Below are positions 54,498 through 63,665 of a stretch of DNA of 64,000 nt, in pieces. The translations under genes and the position numbers were made by a program. The notes beneath the pieces were generated by a model. The model saw only the letters and a program-made list of their open reading frames with translations, ran no database searches and was not told where the DNA came from. The stretch is from Mesorhizobium huakuii (lineage in GTDB: Bacteria; Pseudomonadota; Alphaproteobacteria; Rhizobiales; Rhizobiaceae), in assembly GCF_030160235.1 (NCBI RefSeq), contig NZ_BSNY01000007.1, positions 93,954 through 157,953 on the forward strand. Reading direction: 5' to 3'. Each line of letters begins with the position of its first letter. The first letter of the stretch is position 1.

Positions 54498-54914
54498 TCA
54501 GACCTGCGTGGGCGGCGGCGCACGCGGCTGGTTGGTGCTCGCGCGGGGAGCGGACACCGCGCCGGATCCGGCAACGGGCGCGGTTGGGGAAATCCGGTCC
54601 AACCAAAGGAAAACAGCTTGCGGAGCCGGCAAGGCCGGATGGAAGCCGGCGAACTTGGCCAGCACCGGCCGGGCTGCGCGAACCTCCAGCGCCTGCGCCT
54701 TGTTGGTGACACGCAGCAGCGCCGCGACCTCACCCGACCGTTCCAGGCCAACGCTGGCGCCGGCCTGGGCAGGGTCCGCGAAAGCGGGAACATCGGGGCG
54801 GCCAAGGCACAGCATCGCCAGCAGCACCAGGCCCATCAGACATGAGCAGGCTGCCGTCAGCGACGCTTCAAGCGATCTCGCACGCTTGGGTAATGGACGC
54901 GATCTCCAAAACAT
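54498..54914 (-). CDS. Membrane-anchored or secreted hypothetical protein
   Basis: 138 residues. One N-terminal hydrophobic segment (about 20-38, SLTAACSCLMGLVLLAMLCLG) precedes an exported part with a proline/alanine-rich C-terminus (APRASTNQPRAPPPTQV). No recognised domain. The frames on the other strand in this stretch are arginine-rich shadows. The membrane segment and the natural composition are the support. Confidence 0.5.
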   Translation of the reverse strand: MFWRSRPLPKRARSLEASLTAACSCLMGLVLLAMLCLGRPDVPAFADPAQAGASVGLERSGEVAALLRVTNKAQALEVRAARPVLAKFAGFHPALPAPQAVFLWLDRISPTAPVAGSGAVSAPRASTNQPRAPPPTQV

Positions 54915-55112
54915 GCACCCGCCCTAGCGCACGATGGCCGGAAAGGAAAGCAACCGCGCAAAACCGATAGAAATTGCCCCGACGAGACGAATATCCCGCC
55001 GGCCAAGGCCTTATCAGCCAGTTCTTCCTTGAACCTTTTGCCCTCAAGTGCCAAATCTGGCGGGATATTCACGCCAGCACTCCTGCAGCGCCCACCCTTC
55101 TATACGGACAAA

Positions 55113-55940
55113 ATGGTCACCTATCTCGACGCCGCGACGGCCCCTCTCAGAAACACCGGCCAGATCCGCCTCTATGGCGAGGACGGTTTTGCCGGCATGC
55201 GCAAGGCATGCGATCTCACGGCCCGTTGCCTGGACGCGCTGGTGCCGATGGTCGCGCCCGGCGTCACGACGGACACGATCGACCGTTTCGTCTTCGAGTT
55301 CGGCATGGATCACGGTGCGCTGCCGGCGACGCTCAACTATCGCGGCTACACGAAATCGTCCTGCACCTCGATCAACCATGTCGTCTGCCACGGCATTCCC
55401 GACAACAAGCCGCTGAAGGATGGCGACATCGTCAACATCGACGTCACCTACATCCTCGATGGCTGGCACGGAGATTCCTCGCGCATGTACCCGGTCGGCA
55501 CGATCAAGCGTGCGGCCGAACGCCTGCTCGAAGTCACCCATGAATGCCTGATGCGCGGCATCGCCGCGGTCAGGCCGGGAGCCCGCACCGGCGCCATCGG
55601 CGCCGCCATCCAGACTTTTGCCGAGGCTGAGCGCTGCTCGGTGGTGCGCGACTTCTGCGGCCATGGCGTCGGCCAGCTCTTCCACGACGCGCCGAATATC
55701 CTGCACTATGGCAGCGCCAATGAAGGCGTCGAGATGCGGCCCGGCATGATCTTCACCATCGAGCCGATGATCAATCTGGGCCGGCCGCATGTGAAGGTGC
55801 TGTCGGATGGCTGGACGGCTGTGACGCGCGACCGTTCGCTGTCGGCGCAGTACGAGCACACGGTCGGCGTGACCGACACGGGCTGCGAGATTTTCACGCT
55901 CTCGCCCAACAACCTCGATCGGCCAGGCCTGCCGGCCTGA
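55113..55940 (+). CDS. map: Type I methionine aminopeptidase
   Basis: 275 residues from ATG 55113; earlier in-frame codons do not look like protein. The pita-bread fold metal ligands are visible: SINHVVCHGIP with the active-site His, DIVNIDVTYILDGWHGDSSRM with two Asp ligands, RDFCGHGVGQLFHDAPN with His, and FTIEPMINLG and QYEHTVGVT with Glu ligands. It removes initiator methionine. It is 46 bases upstream of radC in the same direction, the usual alphaproteobacterial order map-radC. Confidence 0.95.
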   Translation: MVTYLDAATAPLRNTGQIRLYGEDGFAGMRKACDLTARCLDALVPMVAPGVTTDTIDRFVFEFGMDHGALPATLNYRGYTKSSCTSINHVVCHGIPDNKPLKDGDIVNIDVTYILDGWHGDSSRMYPVGTIKRAAERLLEVTHECLMRGIAAVRPGARTGAIGAAIQTFAEAERCSVVRDFCGHGVGQLFHDAPNILHYGSANEGVEMRPGMIFTIEPMINLGRPHVKVLSDGWTAVTRDRSLSAQYEHTVGVTDTGCEIFTLSPNNLDRPGLPA

Positions 55941-55985
55941 TATTTTAATAGGTCGGGCGACCGCCTTGCCCGACTGATTGGCTGG

Positions 55986-56657
55986 ATGCGGGGGCTGATG
56001 GGGAAGGCCAGCGACGAAGACGAGCGGAGTTTCTTCTCCGAAGTGCCGGTTCGGCCAGCGCCGAAGGCGAGGCCCGCTCCAGCCGAAAAACCTGGATATC
56101 TCGGCCACCGCGACCGTTTGCGCGAGCGCTTTGCCTCGGCGGGCCCAGACGCCCTGCCAGACTATGAACTTCTTGAGCTCCTGCTCTTCCGGCTGATCCC
56201 GCGCGCCGACACCAAGCCGGCCGCCAAGGCGCTGCTGGCGCGCTTCGGCACGCTGGCCGAAGTGCTCGGCGCACCCGTCAACCTGCTGCAGGAGGTCAAG
56301 GGCATCGGCCCGGCGGTGGCGTTCGACCTGAAGGTTGTCGCCGCGACGGCGCAACGCATGGCGCATGGCGAAGTCCATGGCCGCGAAGTCCTTTCGTCCT
56401 GGACGCAGCTTCTCGCCTATTGCCGCTCGGCCATGGCCTTCGAGGCGCGCGAACAGTTCCGCATCCTGTTCCTCGACAAGAAGAACGCACTGATCGCCGA
56501 TGAGGTGCAGCAAACAGGCACTGTCGACCACACGCCCGTCTATCCCAGGGAAGTGGTCAAGCGCGCGCTCGAACTGTCGGCCACCGCGATCATCCTGGTG
56601 CACAACCATCCCACTCGCCTCATTTTGATCACGCACAATCACGCTTTAGCACATTGA
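55986..56657 (+). pseudogene. radC: radC truncated within its JAMM motif by an integrative element
   Basis: The frame runs as normal RadC for about 209 residues: an N-terminal helix-hairpin-helix part ([32 protein letters not shown]) and the MPN/JAMM domain up to ILVHNHP at residues 203-209. Here the expected SGDPTPSRAD segment with the zinc-binding Asp and the rest of the C-terminus are replaced by about 14 unrelated residues ending at 56657. An integrase gene follows 150 bases later. The gene is therefore cut by insertion of a mobile element, and the missing 3' part should lie beyond the right end of the window. Confidence 0.9.
56598..56613. other. Putative left attachment site in radC
   Basis: The radC coding sequence is normal up to GTGCACAACCATCCCA and unrelated afterwards. 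The crossover for integration therefore lies at or just before 56613. The same bases would be expected as a direct repeat at the other end of the element. The exact core cannot be defined without that end. Confidence 0.6.
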
Positions 56658-56804
56658 TACATATCGCTTTTTCGACTTGTCGCAGAGTCGGATATCGTGG
56701 CATATTGGGGTCGGTTTTAGGGGGATCGAAGGCCCGTTTGGACCCAACCACAGACCCCTACTACCCGTCAGCCGATCCCACTCGAAAGCCTACGGGAGAC
56801 CCCA

Positions 56805-58058
56805 GTGCCAAGCCTTACCGATGGAGAGATTCGCCGCGCTTTGAAGCAGGTCGAGGAGACCGGAAAGCAGCAGAACCTTGTCGATGGCGAGGGTCACGGA
56901 ACAGGCCGCCTCGTTCTCGTGATAAAGCCAATGCCGACCCGCGTAACGGCGGACTGGATGGCCCAGCAATGGCGAGACCAAAAGCGCCTCAAAAAAAAGT
57001 TCGGCTCGTATCCGTCAATGGGCCTCAGCCAGGCTCGCGGGATTTTCAGACGCGATTTCGCCGACATGATCCAGAAGGGACGCAGCATCAAGATTGCAGG
57101 CGACACGCGACCCGGCACGGTCGCCGATCTGTTTGAGGCTTACGTTGCGTCGCTCAAGGCAGATGGAAAACCGTCCTGGAAGGAGGCCGAAAAGGGGTTG
57201 AACAAGATCGCCGATTCGCTCGGTCGCAACCGCCCTGCCCGTGACATCGAGCCCGATGAGATCAGGGACATCATTCGACCGATCTATCAGCGAGGCAAAC
57301 GGTCCATGGCCGATCATGTTCGCAGCTATATTCGATCGGCCTACAGTTGGGGGCTGAAATCCGAGCACGACTATCGCTCGACCTCTGTCCGTCGCTTTCG
57401 TCTCATCTACAATCCGGCTGCTGGTATTCCGACAGAACCAAAAAACGTTGGAACGCGTTGGTTGGACGAAGAGGAATTTGTCCGTCTCTATCGCTGGCTC
57501 GAATATCCCGATGCGCCGGTACATCCCCCTTACACGCGTGCAGTAAGAATTCTTATGCTGACCGGCCAACGCGTCGAGGAGATTGCTCGGCTACACGTCG
57601 ATCAATGGGATGCCGCTGAGTGCATCATCGACTGGTCCAAGACCAAGAATGGAAAGCCTCACGCCATCCCCGTGCCCAAGATTGCGGCCGAGCTTATCGG
57701 GTCGATCAAGCCGAATGAATTTGGTTGGTTTTTCCCATCCGCAACCGACCCGTCCAAGCCTGTCAGTCATGGAACGCTCTATTCATTCATGTGGCGACAG
57801 CGCGATCGCAAGGTCATTCCCGTCGTGACAAACCGCGATCTCCGGCGAACCTGGAAGACGCTTGCCGGCAAGGCAGGTCTCTCGAAAGAGATCCGAGACC
57901 GATTGCAGAACCACACTCTGCAGGACGTCAGTTCCAAGAGCTACGATCGCTGGAATTACATGCCGGAAAAGCGTGCTGCCATGGCCCGGTGGGACAAGTT
58001 TGTCCGCGAACTCGTGACGAAGAAGAAGCGTAAAGTCGCCCTTAAGGAAGCTGCATGA
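56805..58058 (+). CDS. Tyrosine-type site-specific integrase (P4-like)
   Basis: 417 residues from GTG 56805, with GGGAG seven bases upstream. An N-terminal arm-binding/DUF4102-like part (GSYPSMGLSQARGIFRRDF) precedes a SAM-like core-binding domain (about 95-180). The catalytic domain has Arg256 in LTGQRVEEIARL, the box II segment TNRDLRRTWKTLAGKAG, a His in LQNHTLQD and the nucleophile Tyr380 (SKSYDRW; Tyr385 is close by). It lies just inside the radC junction and should catalyse integration and excision of the island. Confidence 0.95.
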   Translation: MPSLTDGEIRRALKQVEETGKQQNLVDGEGHGTGRLVLVIKPMPTRVTADWMAQQWRDQKRLKKKFGSYPSMGLSQARGIFRRDFADMIQKGRSIKIAGDTRPGTVADLFEAYVASLKADGKPSWKEAEKGLNKIADSLGRNRPARDIEPDEIRDIIRPIYQRGKRSMADHVRSYIRSAYSWGLKSEHDYRSTSVRRFRLIYNPAAGIPTEPKNVGTRWLDEEEFVRLYRWLEYPDAPVHPPYTRAVRILMLTGQRVEEIARLHVDQWDAAECIIDWSKTKNGKPHAIPVPKIAAELIGSIKPNEFGWFFPSATDPSKPVSHGTLYSFMWRQRDRKVIPVVTNRDLRRTWKTLAGKAGLSKEIRDRLQNHTLQDVSSKSYDRWNYMPEKRAAMARWDKFVRELVTKKKRKVALKEAA

Positions 58059-58109
58059 GCTAGCGACTGCTTTTTTGGCGTTTGAGACGGGACAGGGCCG
58101 ACTTGATTT

Positions 58110-58361
58110 CTAAAATTCAGCCGGTTTTGGAAGAACGGATGTTTCCGCGAACGATTTCGCAGTTTGGCGTATATGTTCCGCAGCCTGTTCCGCCTCGACT
58201 GAGTCTACGAGTTGGGCTGCTTGCTGTAGATGCCTCGTTATATCAGCGCGAGTGGTGAAGCGGTCCAACTCGCACGGCTGCAAATCGCCCGCGACAGCTT
58301 TCAGATCGCGCAATACGGAAGCGATGTGTGGCCAAGGGAAATCGGTCGGATCTCTTCCCAC
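58110..58361 (-). CDS. Hypothetical small protein, uncertain start
   Basis: 83 codons if GTG 58361 is used. The C-terminal half (DLKAVAGDLQPCELDRFTT, QQAAQLVDSVEAEQAAEHIR, TAKSFAETS) is amphipathic and protein-like, resembling short hypothetical proteins of rhizobial islands. No ribosome site precedes the GTG and an ATG in another frame upstream would need a frameshift, so it could be a remnant. It is convergent with the integrase gene. Confidence 0.32.
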   Translation of the reverse strand: MGRDPTDFPWPHIASVLRDLKAVAGDLQPCELDRFTTRADITRHLQQAAQLVDSVEAEQAAEHIRQTAKSFAETSVLPKPAEF

Positions 58362-58393
58362 ATCGAGGGAGGGCAACCGATGGTGTCGGCCAT

Positions 58394-59932
58394 TCAGCTG
58401 AGCCCCGCAATGTGCAATCCCTCGATGTAGAGGGCCCGGTGCTCTAGCCGCACCATCGGGTAGTATTTCTCCACCCAATCCAAAGACAGAGATGGCTGAA
58501 GCCGTTTCGCTTCGCTGAGAGCACGAACCGCCGTGGCCTGATCGCCGAACACGCCGGCAGACGCAGCGAGGGTGCGCCAGGCGGTTCCGAAATGGGGACG
58601 GAGCCTCACAGCCCGGCTCTCGAGCCGAACGGCCTCGGCGAAATCTCCAATGACGAAATGGCACATGCCCTTTATGGACAGGTTCGCCGCTTGGGTGAAG
58701 TCGCGGGGACTCAGCCTCTCCGCGATCGCTATATGGTGCAGACCGTCTCTAGGAAGGCCCCCATACCCGTAGGTCGATCCGAGGATGGTGTGAGCGATTG
58801 CAAGGCTGGGGTTCAGGCTGATTGCCTCGCTTAAGGCTTCGACTGCCTGATCAAGACGGCGCGCCACCATATAGGAAAAGCCGGCTGCAAAGTGCGTCCA
58901 GGGATCTATCGGATCACGCTGGATTGCACGTTCGGCCATTTCTTGGGCAGCGGCAAGGTTGGCCGTCGTATCCACAATTCCAAGCAGCGCTCGAGCCGTG
59001 CGCATGCAGGCGAGCAGGCTATTGGCACGGGGGTAATCAGGCTCGATCTCAGTGGCGTGCATAAGCAACGCCTCTGCGGCATCGATGTCGGCCGCCGGCC
59101 CCCACGTCCAAACATGAGGCATGGCCCTCATGACAAAGCCCCAGGCGTCGAGATTAGCGGGCGAGTGGCTCTGAAAGCGGTCATATTCCGCTGCATACAA
59201 TCTCGGCTCGATTGCCCCGATGACACTGTCTGCGATTTGGTCCTGGAGAGCGAGAAAATCGGAGCTCTCAACATCGTAGCGCTCGGCCCACACCTGATGC
59301 CCACTCGACGTGTCGCTCACTTCGGCGCCAATTCTCAGACGTTGCCCGGAGCGGCGAACGCTTCCATCAAGCACGTAGCGGCCGCCGAGTTCTCGTCCTA
59401 CCTGCTTGACGTCAACAGCCTTGCCCCTATAGCTGAAAGAAGAGTTGCGAGCGGGTACAAACAGCCAGCGCAACCGCCCAAGCCGCGTTATAATGTCCTC
59501 AGCCAGCCCGTCGGCAAAGTACTGTTGCTCTGCATCCTCGCTGAGATTTGTGAAGGGTAGCACCGCGATCGATGGCCCCGGCTCCGAAGATGCGGCTGCC
59601 ACTGCAGGCTGATCGAGTTTTTCGACGGTGCCGGTGAACCGATAGCCGACGCGAGCGACTGTCGCGATCCAGTCCGTGCCGTCGGACATCGAACCCAACA
59701 ATCTTCTCAGCGAAGCGATTTGAACCGACAGATTGCTCTCCTCGACCGCGATACCCGGCCAGGCAGCGTCGATCAATTCGGTCTTGGTGAGCACTTGCCC
59801 GGCCCTGTCTGTTAACTTCGCGAGAAGGAGCAGCGCCCGGTAACCGACCGGCACGGGAACTCCGCTTCGAAGAAGCGTACCGCTTTCCGAGTTCAGAACA
59901 AACGACCCAAAGGCAACGCGCGGCCCAAACAT
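58394..59932 (-). CDS. CadC-type winged-helix regulator with TPR domain
   Basis: 512 residues. Residues 1-100 are an OmpR/CadC-type winged helix (LLAKLTDRAGQVLTKTELID, SNLSVQIASLRRLLG, VARVGYRFTG). Residues 125-245 are a TolB-like N-terminal module with IAVLPFTNLSEDAEQQYFAD and YVLDGSVRRSGQRLRIGAEV, as in adenylate cyclase-type regulators. The C-terminal part from about 280 is TPR-like helical repeats. There is no membrane segment between, so it is a soluble relative. It is divergent from an unknown small gene, with a palindrome and direct repeats between. Confidence 0.88.
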   Translation of the reverse strand: MFGPRVAFGSFVLNSESGTLLRSGVPVPVGYRALLLLAKLTDRAGQVLTKTELIDAAWPGIAVEESNLSVQIASLRRLLGSMSDGTDWIATVARVGYRFTGTVEKLDQPAVAAASSEPGPSIAVLPFTNLSEDAEQQYFADGLAEDIITRLGRLRWLFVPARNSSFSYRGKAVDVKQVGRELGGRYVLDGSVRRSGQRLRIGAEVSDTSSGHQVWAERYDVESSDFLALQDQIADSVIGAIEPRLYAAEYDRFQSHSPANLDAWGFVMRAMPHVWTWGPAADIDAAEALLMHATEIEPDYPRANSLLACMRTARALLGIVDTTANLAAAQEMAERAIQRDPIDPWTHFAAGFSYMVARRLDQAVEALSEAISLNPSLAIAHTILGSTYGYGGLPRDGLHHIAIAERLSPRDFTQAANLSIKGMCHFVIGDFAEAVRLESRAVRLRPHFGTAWRTLAASAGVFGDQATAVRALSEAKRLQPSLSLDWVEKYYPMVRLEHRALYIEGLHIAGLS

Positions 59933-59953
59933 GTGAGGACCTTAAGTCTTTTC

Positions 59954-59993
59954 GGGACATTTCGGAACTTTTCCGAACGCCTTGGGGACATTT
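59954..59993. promoter_or_regulatory. Operator-like palindrome with flanking direct repeats
   Basis: Between the two divergent island genes lies a perfect inverted repeat TTCGGAA-CTT-TTCCGAA at 59961-59977. GGGACATTT occurs as a direct repeat on each side (59954-59962 and 59985-59993), 31 bases apart. OmpR/CadC-type regulators often bind direct repeats, so the neighbouring regulator is the natural candidate. Binding is inferred. Confidence 0.5.
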
Positions 59994-60042
59994 GAAACTC
60001 CCAGACACAAGGTACCTCCACGTTGATAGCGAGGAACCGAGA

Positions 60043-60381
60043 ATGTCGTCGATCACACACGAACGGGCACCTGTCATTGCAGCACCAGATTTCCGTGAAA
60101 CATGCGGGTTCGCAAAGCGAGGAAGACAAGAGGATTTTCGTCTGGCTTTGGATCGCTACCTGGCTGACTACGTCGAGTATCATAGAATAGTCCGGCTTCA
60201 ATCCGGCCCAGATGTTTCCGGGTTCGCGAGAAGACATTTGCTTAATTTCATACAGCTACTAAGAGCGCTTTTTAACGGCGCCGGCTGGGGTACCTCTGCA
60301 GTGCTGCGCCCAGCGAGAAGGGCTATCGAGCCGCTCCATCAATCGCGTCCATTGGAGCGAATATCTTCCCACAAGCATTAG
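60043..60381 (+). CDS. Island-encoded protein of unknown function
   Basis: 112 residues from ATG 60043, with GAGGAA upstream. There is no signal peptide or known domain. A helical, charged segment (RGRQEDFRLALDRYLADYVE) precedes a second helix (ARRHLLNFIQLLRALFNG). It is divergent from the winged-helix/TPR regulator with an operator-like site between, so it is probably the regulator's target. Confidence 0.55.
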   Translation: MSSITHERAPVIAAPDFRETCGFAKRGRQEDFRLALDRYLADYVEYHRIVRLQSGPDVSGFARRHLLNFIQLLRALFNGAGWGTSAVLRPARRAIEPLHQSRPLERISSHKH

Positions 60382-60621
60382 GTGGTATCTTTTCGCCTCG
60401 TCGTTATCGACCCCTTGAGATCCTGACGCCGCGTGTCGTGTCTTCTGGAGTCAAAGCAGGACGACACAGGTTGACGGCCCCTGGCAAAAGCCGGATATTA
60501 CTTAAGCTGTGGCTAATATAATGGCTCGCTCCGAGCCAGCCCAGGCGCGAAACGGGTGACGTTCGAATCGGAAAGCACCGAGTTTTTTCAGTAAGCGAAA
60601 TGCTCGCCTCGAGGAGGAGCC

Positions 60622-61314
60622 ATGAAGTCCGACCAAGAGTTATTCGAGAAGGGTCTTGCAACATACCAGAAAGTTGTCGCGGCGAACTATATGGCCCATT
60701 GGGAGGTCTATGAAGCGCTGCGCCAAGTTCTTCTCGATGAGGCTTCCGACGGCTTCGTCTTTGCCGATCTGGCCTGCGGCACAGCCCCCGGCTCAGCAGC
60801 CGCACTGGCCGGCAGCAACGTCGCACGCTATATCGGCATCGACATATCCCAACCGTCGCTCAATGCAGCCAAGGAAGCGCTTGCCCCACTCACCTGCCCG
60901 GTCGAACTGCGTTGCGGAGATTTCGTTACTGCAATCGATTCCTGGGAGGGGCCGCTCGACGTTGTATGGATTGGTCAGTCCCTCCACCATCTTCTTGCGC
61001 CGGACAAGCGGAATTTCATGCGCAAAATCCGCGACCTGTTGCCCAGAGATGGTCTTTTTCTGATATGGGAGCCCACGCGCCTCGAGAGCGAGGATCGAGA
61101 GGGATGGCTGGAGCGATTTCATAAGATAAGGCCCGAGTGGGCGACGGTCTCGGACGAGGAGTTCGCCGCCTTTGAGACCCACTGCCGCGCATCCGATTAT
61201 GCCGAGACGGCCGCGACTTGGATCGGCATGGGCCGCGAGGCTGGTTTCAGAACTGCGGACGAATTGATGATAGTGCCGAACAGACTGGCACGCGTCTACC
61301 GGTTCCGTCACTAG
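60622..61314 (+). CDS. Class I SAM-dependent methyltransferase
   Basis: 230 residues from ATG 60622, with GAGGAGG eight bases upstream. The SAM-binding motif I is VFADLACGTAPGSAAAL near residue 45-62, followed by YIGIDISQPSLNAA (acidic motif II) and DVVWIGQSLHHLL (motif IV region). The substrate is not identifiable. It lies between the small unknown gene and the BTAD-hydrolase gene, which it faces. Its place on the island suggests secondary metabolism or modification of a small molecule. Confidence 0.85.
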   Translation: MKSDQELFEKGLATYQKVVAANYMAHWEVYEALRQVLLDEASDGFVFADLACGTAPGSAAALAGSNVARYIGIDISQPSLNAAKEALAPLTCPVELRCGDFVTAIDSWEGPLDVVWIGQSLHHLLAPDKRNFMRKIRDLLPRDGLFLIWEPTRLESEDREGWLERFHKIRPEWATVSDEEFAAFETHCRASDYAETAATWIGMGREAGFRTADELMIVPNRLARVYRFRH

Positions 61315-61444
61315 GGCCGTGAACTCATAAGTCCGGAATGAACTGAGACGAGTGAGACAATGGCCTGTCGGTTTCTTGCGACGGTAAAGATGCCTAGATC
61401 GTCCATTTCTACAAGCAGGAAAAAGACAAGCCAGCCTTGCAGCC

Positions 61445-63103
61445 TTAGCTGGCCTTCGTCGGAAACTTCACGGCGAGATAGTGTTGAATTGCGTCGACTA
61501 GACGGTCCGAATCGGCGCCCCAGATCAGGTGGTCATCTCCCGGAAGCTCAATGATCGTGGCGCCAGCAATGCGCTCGGACAGGTAAAGCGCTTCTTCGAC
61601 CTTGACCCATCGATCGCCTTTCCTGTGGAGTATCAGAGTAGGCACGTGAATCGCGTGGAGGATGTTACGGACATCGACTTCGGCGCCCCAACGCCATAAT
61701 GCGATCGCGTCGGAAGGAGACGCCGAACTCCTCAGATAGGCTGCGAACCACTGTTGCTCGCGCGTATCGTTCGCCAAGCTCGGCGCTCCTCTTCCCAAAT
61801 CCCAAGGCTCTCCCCACTTGCGTTCGATCTCGGCCAGTTCTTCTTCCATGTCCTCCCTAGTCTTTGCCCAAGGATAATCGGGTGACCACAGTCCCTGGGC
61901 ATAAGCACCGTGAAGAATGAGTGCCTGGGTTCGCTCGGGATAGGTCGCCGCAAAAAGCATGCAAAGGACGCCGCCTTCGGAACTGCCGAACAAGACCGCC
62001 CGTCGCGATCCGATTGCATCGAGTACCGCCCGTACATCGTCCGCCCGCTCTTGCAGCGTTGGAAAGCCCACGTTGCGATCAGAAAGCCCAGTGCCTCTCT
62101 TGTCGATGCGGACCAGCCGACAAAATGACCCCAGCCGGCGCAGCACGTGCGCCAGCCGCGGGGATTCCCAAGCATAGTCGAGGTTGGAAACCCAGCCCTG
62201 TACGTAGACGAGGTCGAACGGCCCCCCACCGGTTACCTGATAGGCAACGCTGACCCCGCCCGACTTTACATAGTGCGTTTCTGGGCGCAGCGAGGCTGGC
62301 ACCGGACTATCGACAAGGCCTGCCGCGGGTTCCAACAACGTTGTTGAATTCGCTTTGGACGTTACCGAGCGGCTAGCACGGAGCCTGTCGTTCAGCTCAC
62401 GCGTCTCCTTCTCCGGTTCCACCTGGAGGTGCTTGCGAAGGACCTCGCGGCATTGGGCATACTGCTTCAGTGCCATGTTCAATCGGCCTTGGCGGGCATA
62501 GATTTGCATGAGGCCTCGGTGAATGTCTTCCCTGAGTGGATCCGACCCGATTAGGCGCCTCGCTGCCTCGACATAAGCGGCCAGATTGTTCTCAACCGAG
62601 TAGTGATGCAGAAGCTTTTCCAGAACGCCGATCCAAATCGTCCTCAATCTCTCTCGTTCCACCCTCAGCCAGTCGTTGAACGGTTCTTCCTTCAGGGCGA
62701 AGCCATCGAGCAAGTCACCGCGATAGACAACAACGGCTTGTTCAAGCTGCTCGTGGTCTGCACCTGACGCTAGGCGCTCGAACCGTGCCACATCGATCTC
62801 AAGATCGTCGAGCTTGAGGGTGACATTGTCGCCGTCTGCCAAGAGGCGTCGGTCGTCGACCGATGGCAACGCCTTCCTGATCGCCGACAGGGCCTGTCTA
62901 AGGCTCATCCGCGCCTGCGGCTCCCCAGTATCGCCCCATAGAAGCGCGGCGAGTTTCTCGCGCGAATGGGACTGTCCAGGATTGAGGGCTAGATAAGTCA
63001 CCAGACCACGCGCTTTGCGGCTCAGCGCTGCATTGGCAAACCCGCCTCCAGCAAGAGTGAAGCCGCCGAATAACAGAAGTTGTGTTTGCGCCACCGTTCG
63101 CAA
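61445..63103 (-). CDS. SARP/BTAD-type regulator fused to an alpha/beta hydrolase
   Basis: 552 residues from TTG 63103; GTG 63094 is an alternative. Residues 1-100 form an OmpR-like winged helix (SREKLAALLWGDTGEPQAR, MSLRQALSAIRKAL). Residues 105-245 form a bacterial transcriptional activation domain (YRGDLLDGF, WLRVERERLRTIW, YAQCREVLRKHLQVEP). From about 275 an alpha/beta hydrolase fold begins, with an intact triad: Ser375 in GSSEGG, Asp497 in HRKGDRW and His525 in GDDHLIWG. A DNA-binding activator with a hydrolase as its probable sensor is unusual. It is convergent with the methyltransferase gene. Confidence 0.88.
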   Translation of the reverse strand: MRTVAQTQLLLFGGFTLAGGGFANAALSRKARGLVTYLALNPGQSHSREKLAALLWGDTGEPQARMSLRQALSAIRKALPSVDDRRLLADGDNVTLKLDDLEIDVARFERLASGADHEQLEQAVVVYRGDLLDGFALKEEPFNDWLRVERERLRTIWIGVLEKLLHHYSVENNLAAYVEAARRLIGSDPLREDIHRGLMQIYARQGRLNMALKQYAQCREVLRKHLQVEPEKETRELNDRLRASRSVTSKANSTTLLEPAAGLVDSPVPASLRPETHYVKSGGVSVAYQVTGGGPFDLVYVQGWVSNLDYAWESPRLAHVLRRLGSFCRLVRIDKRGTGLSDRNVGFPTLQERADDVRAVLDAIGSRRAVLFGSSEGGVLCMLFAATYPERTQALILHGAYAQGLWSPDYPWAKTREDMEEELAEIERKWGEPWDLGRGAPSLANDTREQQWFAAYLRSSASPSDAIALWRWGAEVDVRNILHAIHVPTLILHRKGDRWVKVEEALYLSERIAGATIIELPGDDHLIWGADSDRLVDAIQHYLAVKFPTKAS

Positions 63104-63259
63104 GCCATGTTGGACACTCGATTGTTCCCCGGACCTGCTGCGACTTCAACTGCAATCTGTCTGGACAGGCGCTTTTCACGAACCAATCACAGTTCTTCGT
63201 ACGCATCCCTCACGGCCATAGGAGAGGCTCTCAAATCAACTCTTTGTAAGGGAAACGCT

Positions 63260-63511
63260 ATGCTTGGCCCCAGCCTTTCCGATTGGCCCATTCGATCCGG
63301 GAGATCGTCAACGGTAGAACAGCCCCCCGGTGACATTCGGCTATCCCGTTATGAGCTTGCACTGACATGCTACTTGGAACAACAAGAAGCCCATCGCTCA
63401 GCGATCATGGCATCTCGACAACATGCGCAGACACGTCTGGGCACCCTGGTCCTCCTGCGTCTATCGAGGGTCGGCCGCTTCTTGAAACGGAAAATCATCG
63501 CGGCGCAATAG
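63260..63511 (+). CDS. Small hypothetical protein
   Basis: 83 codons from ATG 63260, with AAGGGA about eight bases upstream. The C-terminal half is helical and basic (RYELALTCYLEQQEAHRSAI, RLGTLVLLRLSRVGRFLKRK). No family is recognised. It lies divergently upstream of the BTAD-hydrolase gene. Support is limited to the frame and the ribosome site. Confidence 0.35.
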   Translation: MLGPSLSDWPIRSGRSSTVEQPPGDIRLSRYELALTCYLEQQEAHRSAIMASRQHAQTRLGTLVLLRLSRVGRFLKRKIIAAQ

Positions 63512-63665
63512 GCCTATGACCCTTCGGACCGTCCGGTGTGAGTTGCGCGACCGCTTTGCGCTGCGTCCGTCGCAAAGCAGACAGTCCGCTTGCGGCCCTT
63601 CCCAGTCATTGAACCTGCCCCAGAGAAAAGTGTTCAACATAGAGCAACGTGCCACTCCATCGCCA

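Noticed and set aside
54113-54845. Overlapping frames on both strands around the small membrane protein genes
   Set aside because: Arginine- and proline-rich translations typical of shadow frames; only the two frames with membrane segments are kept.
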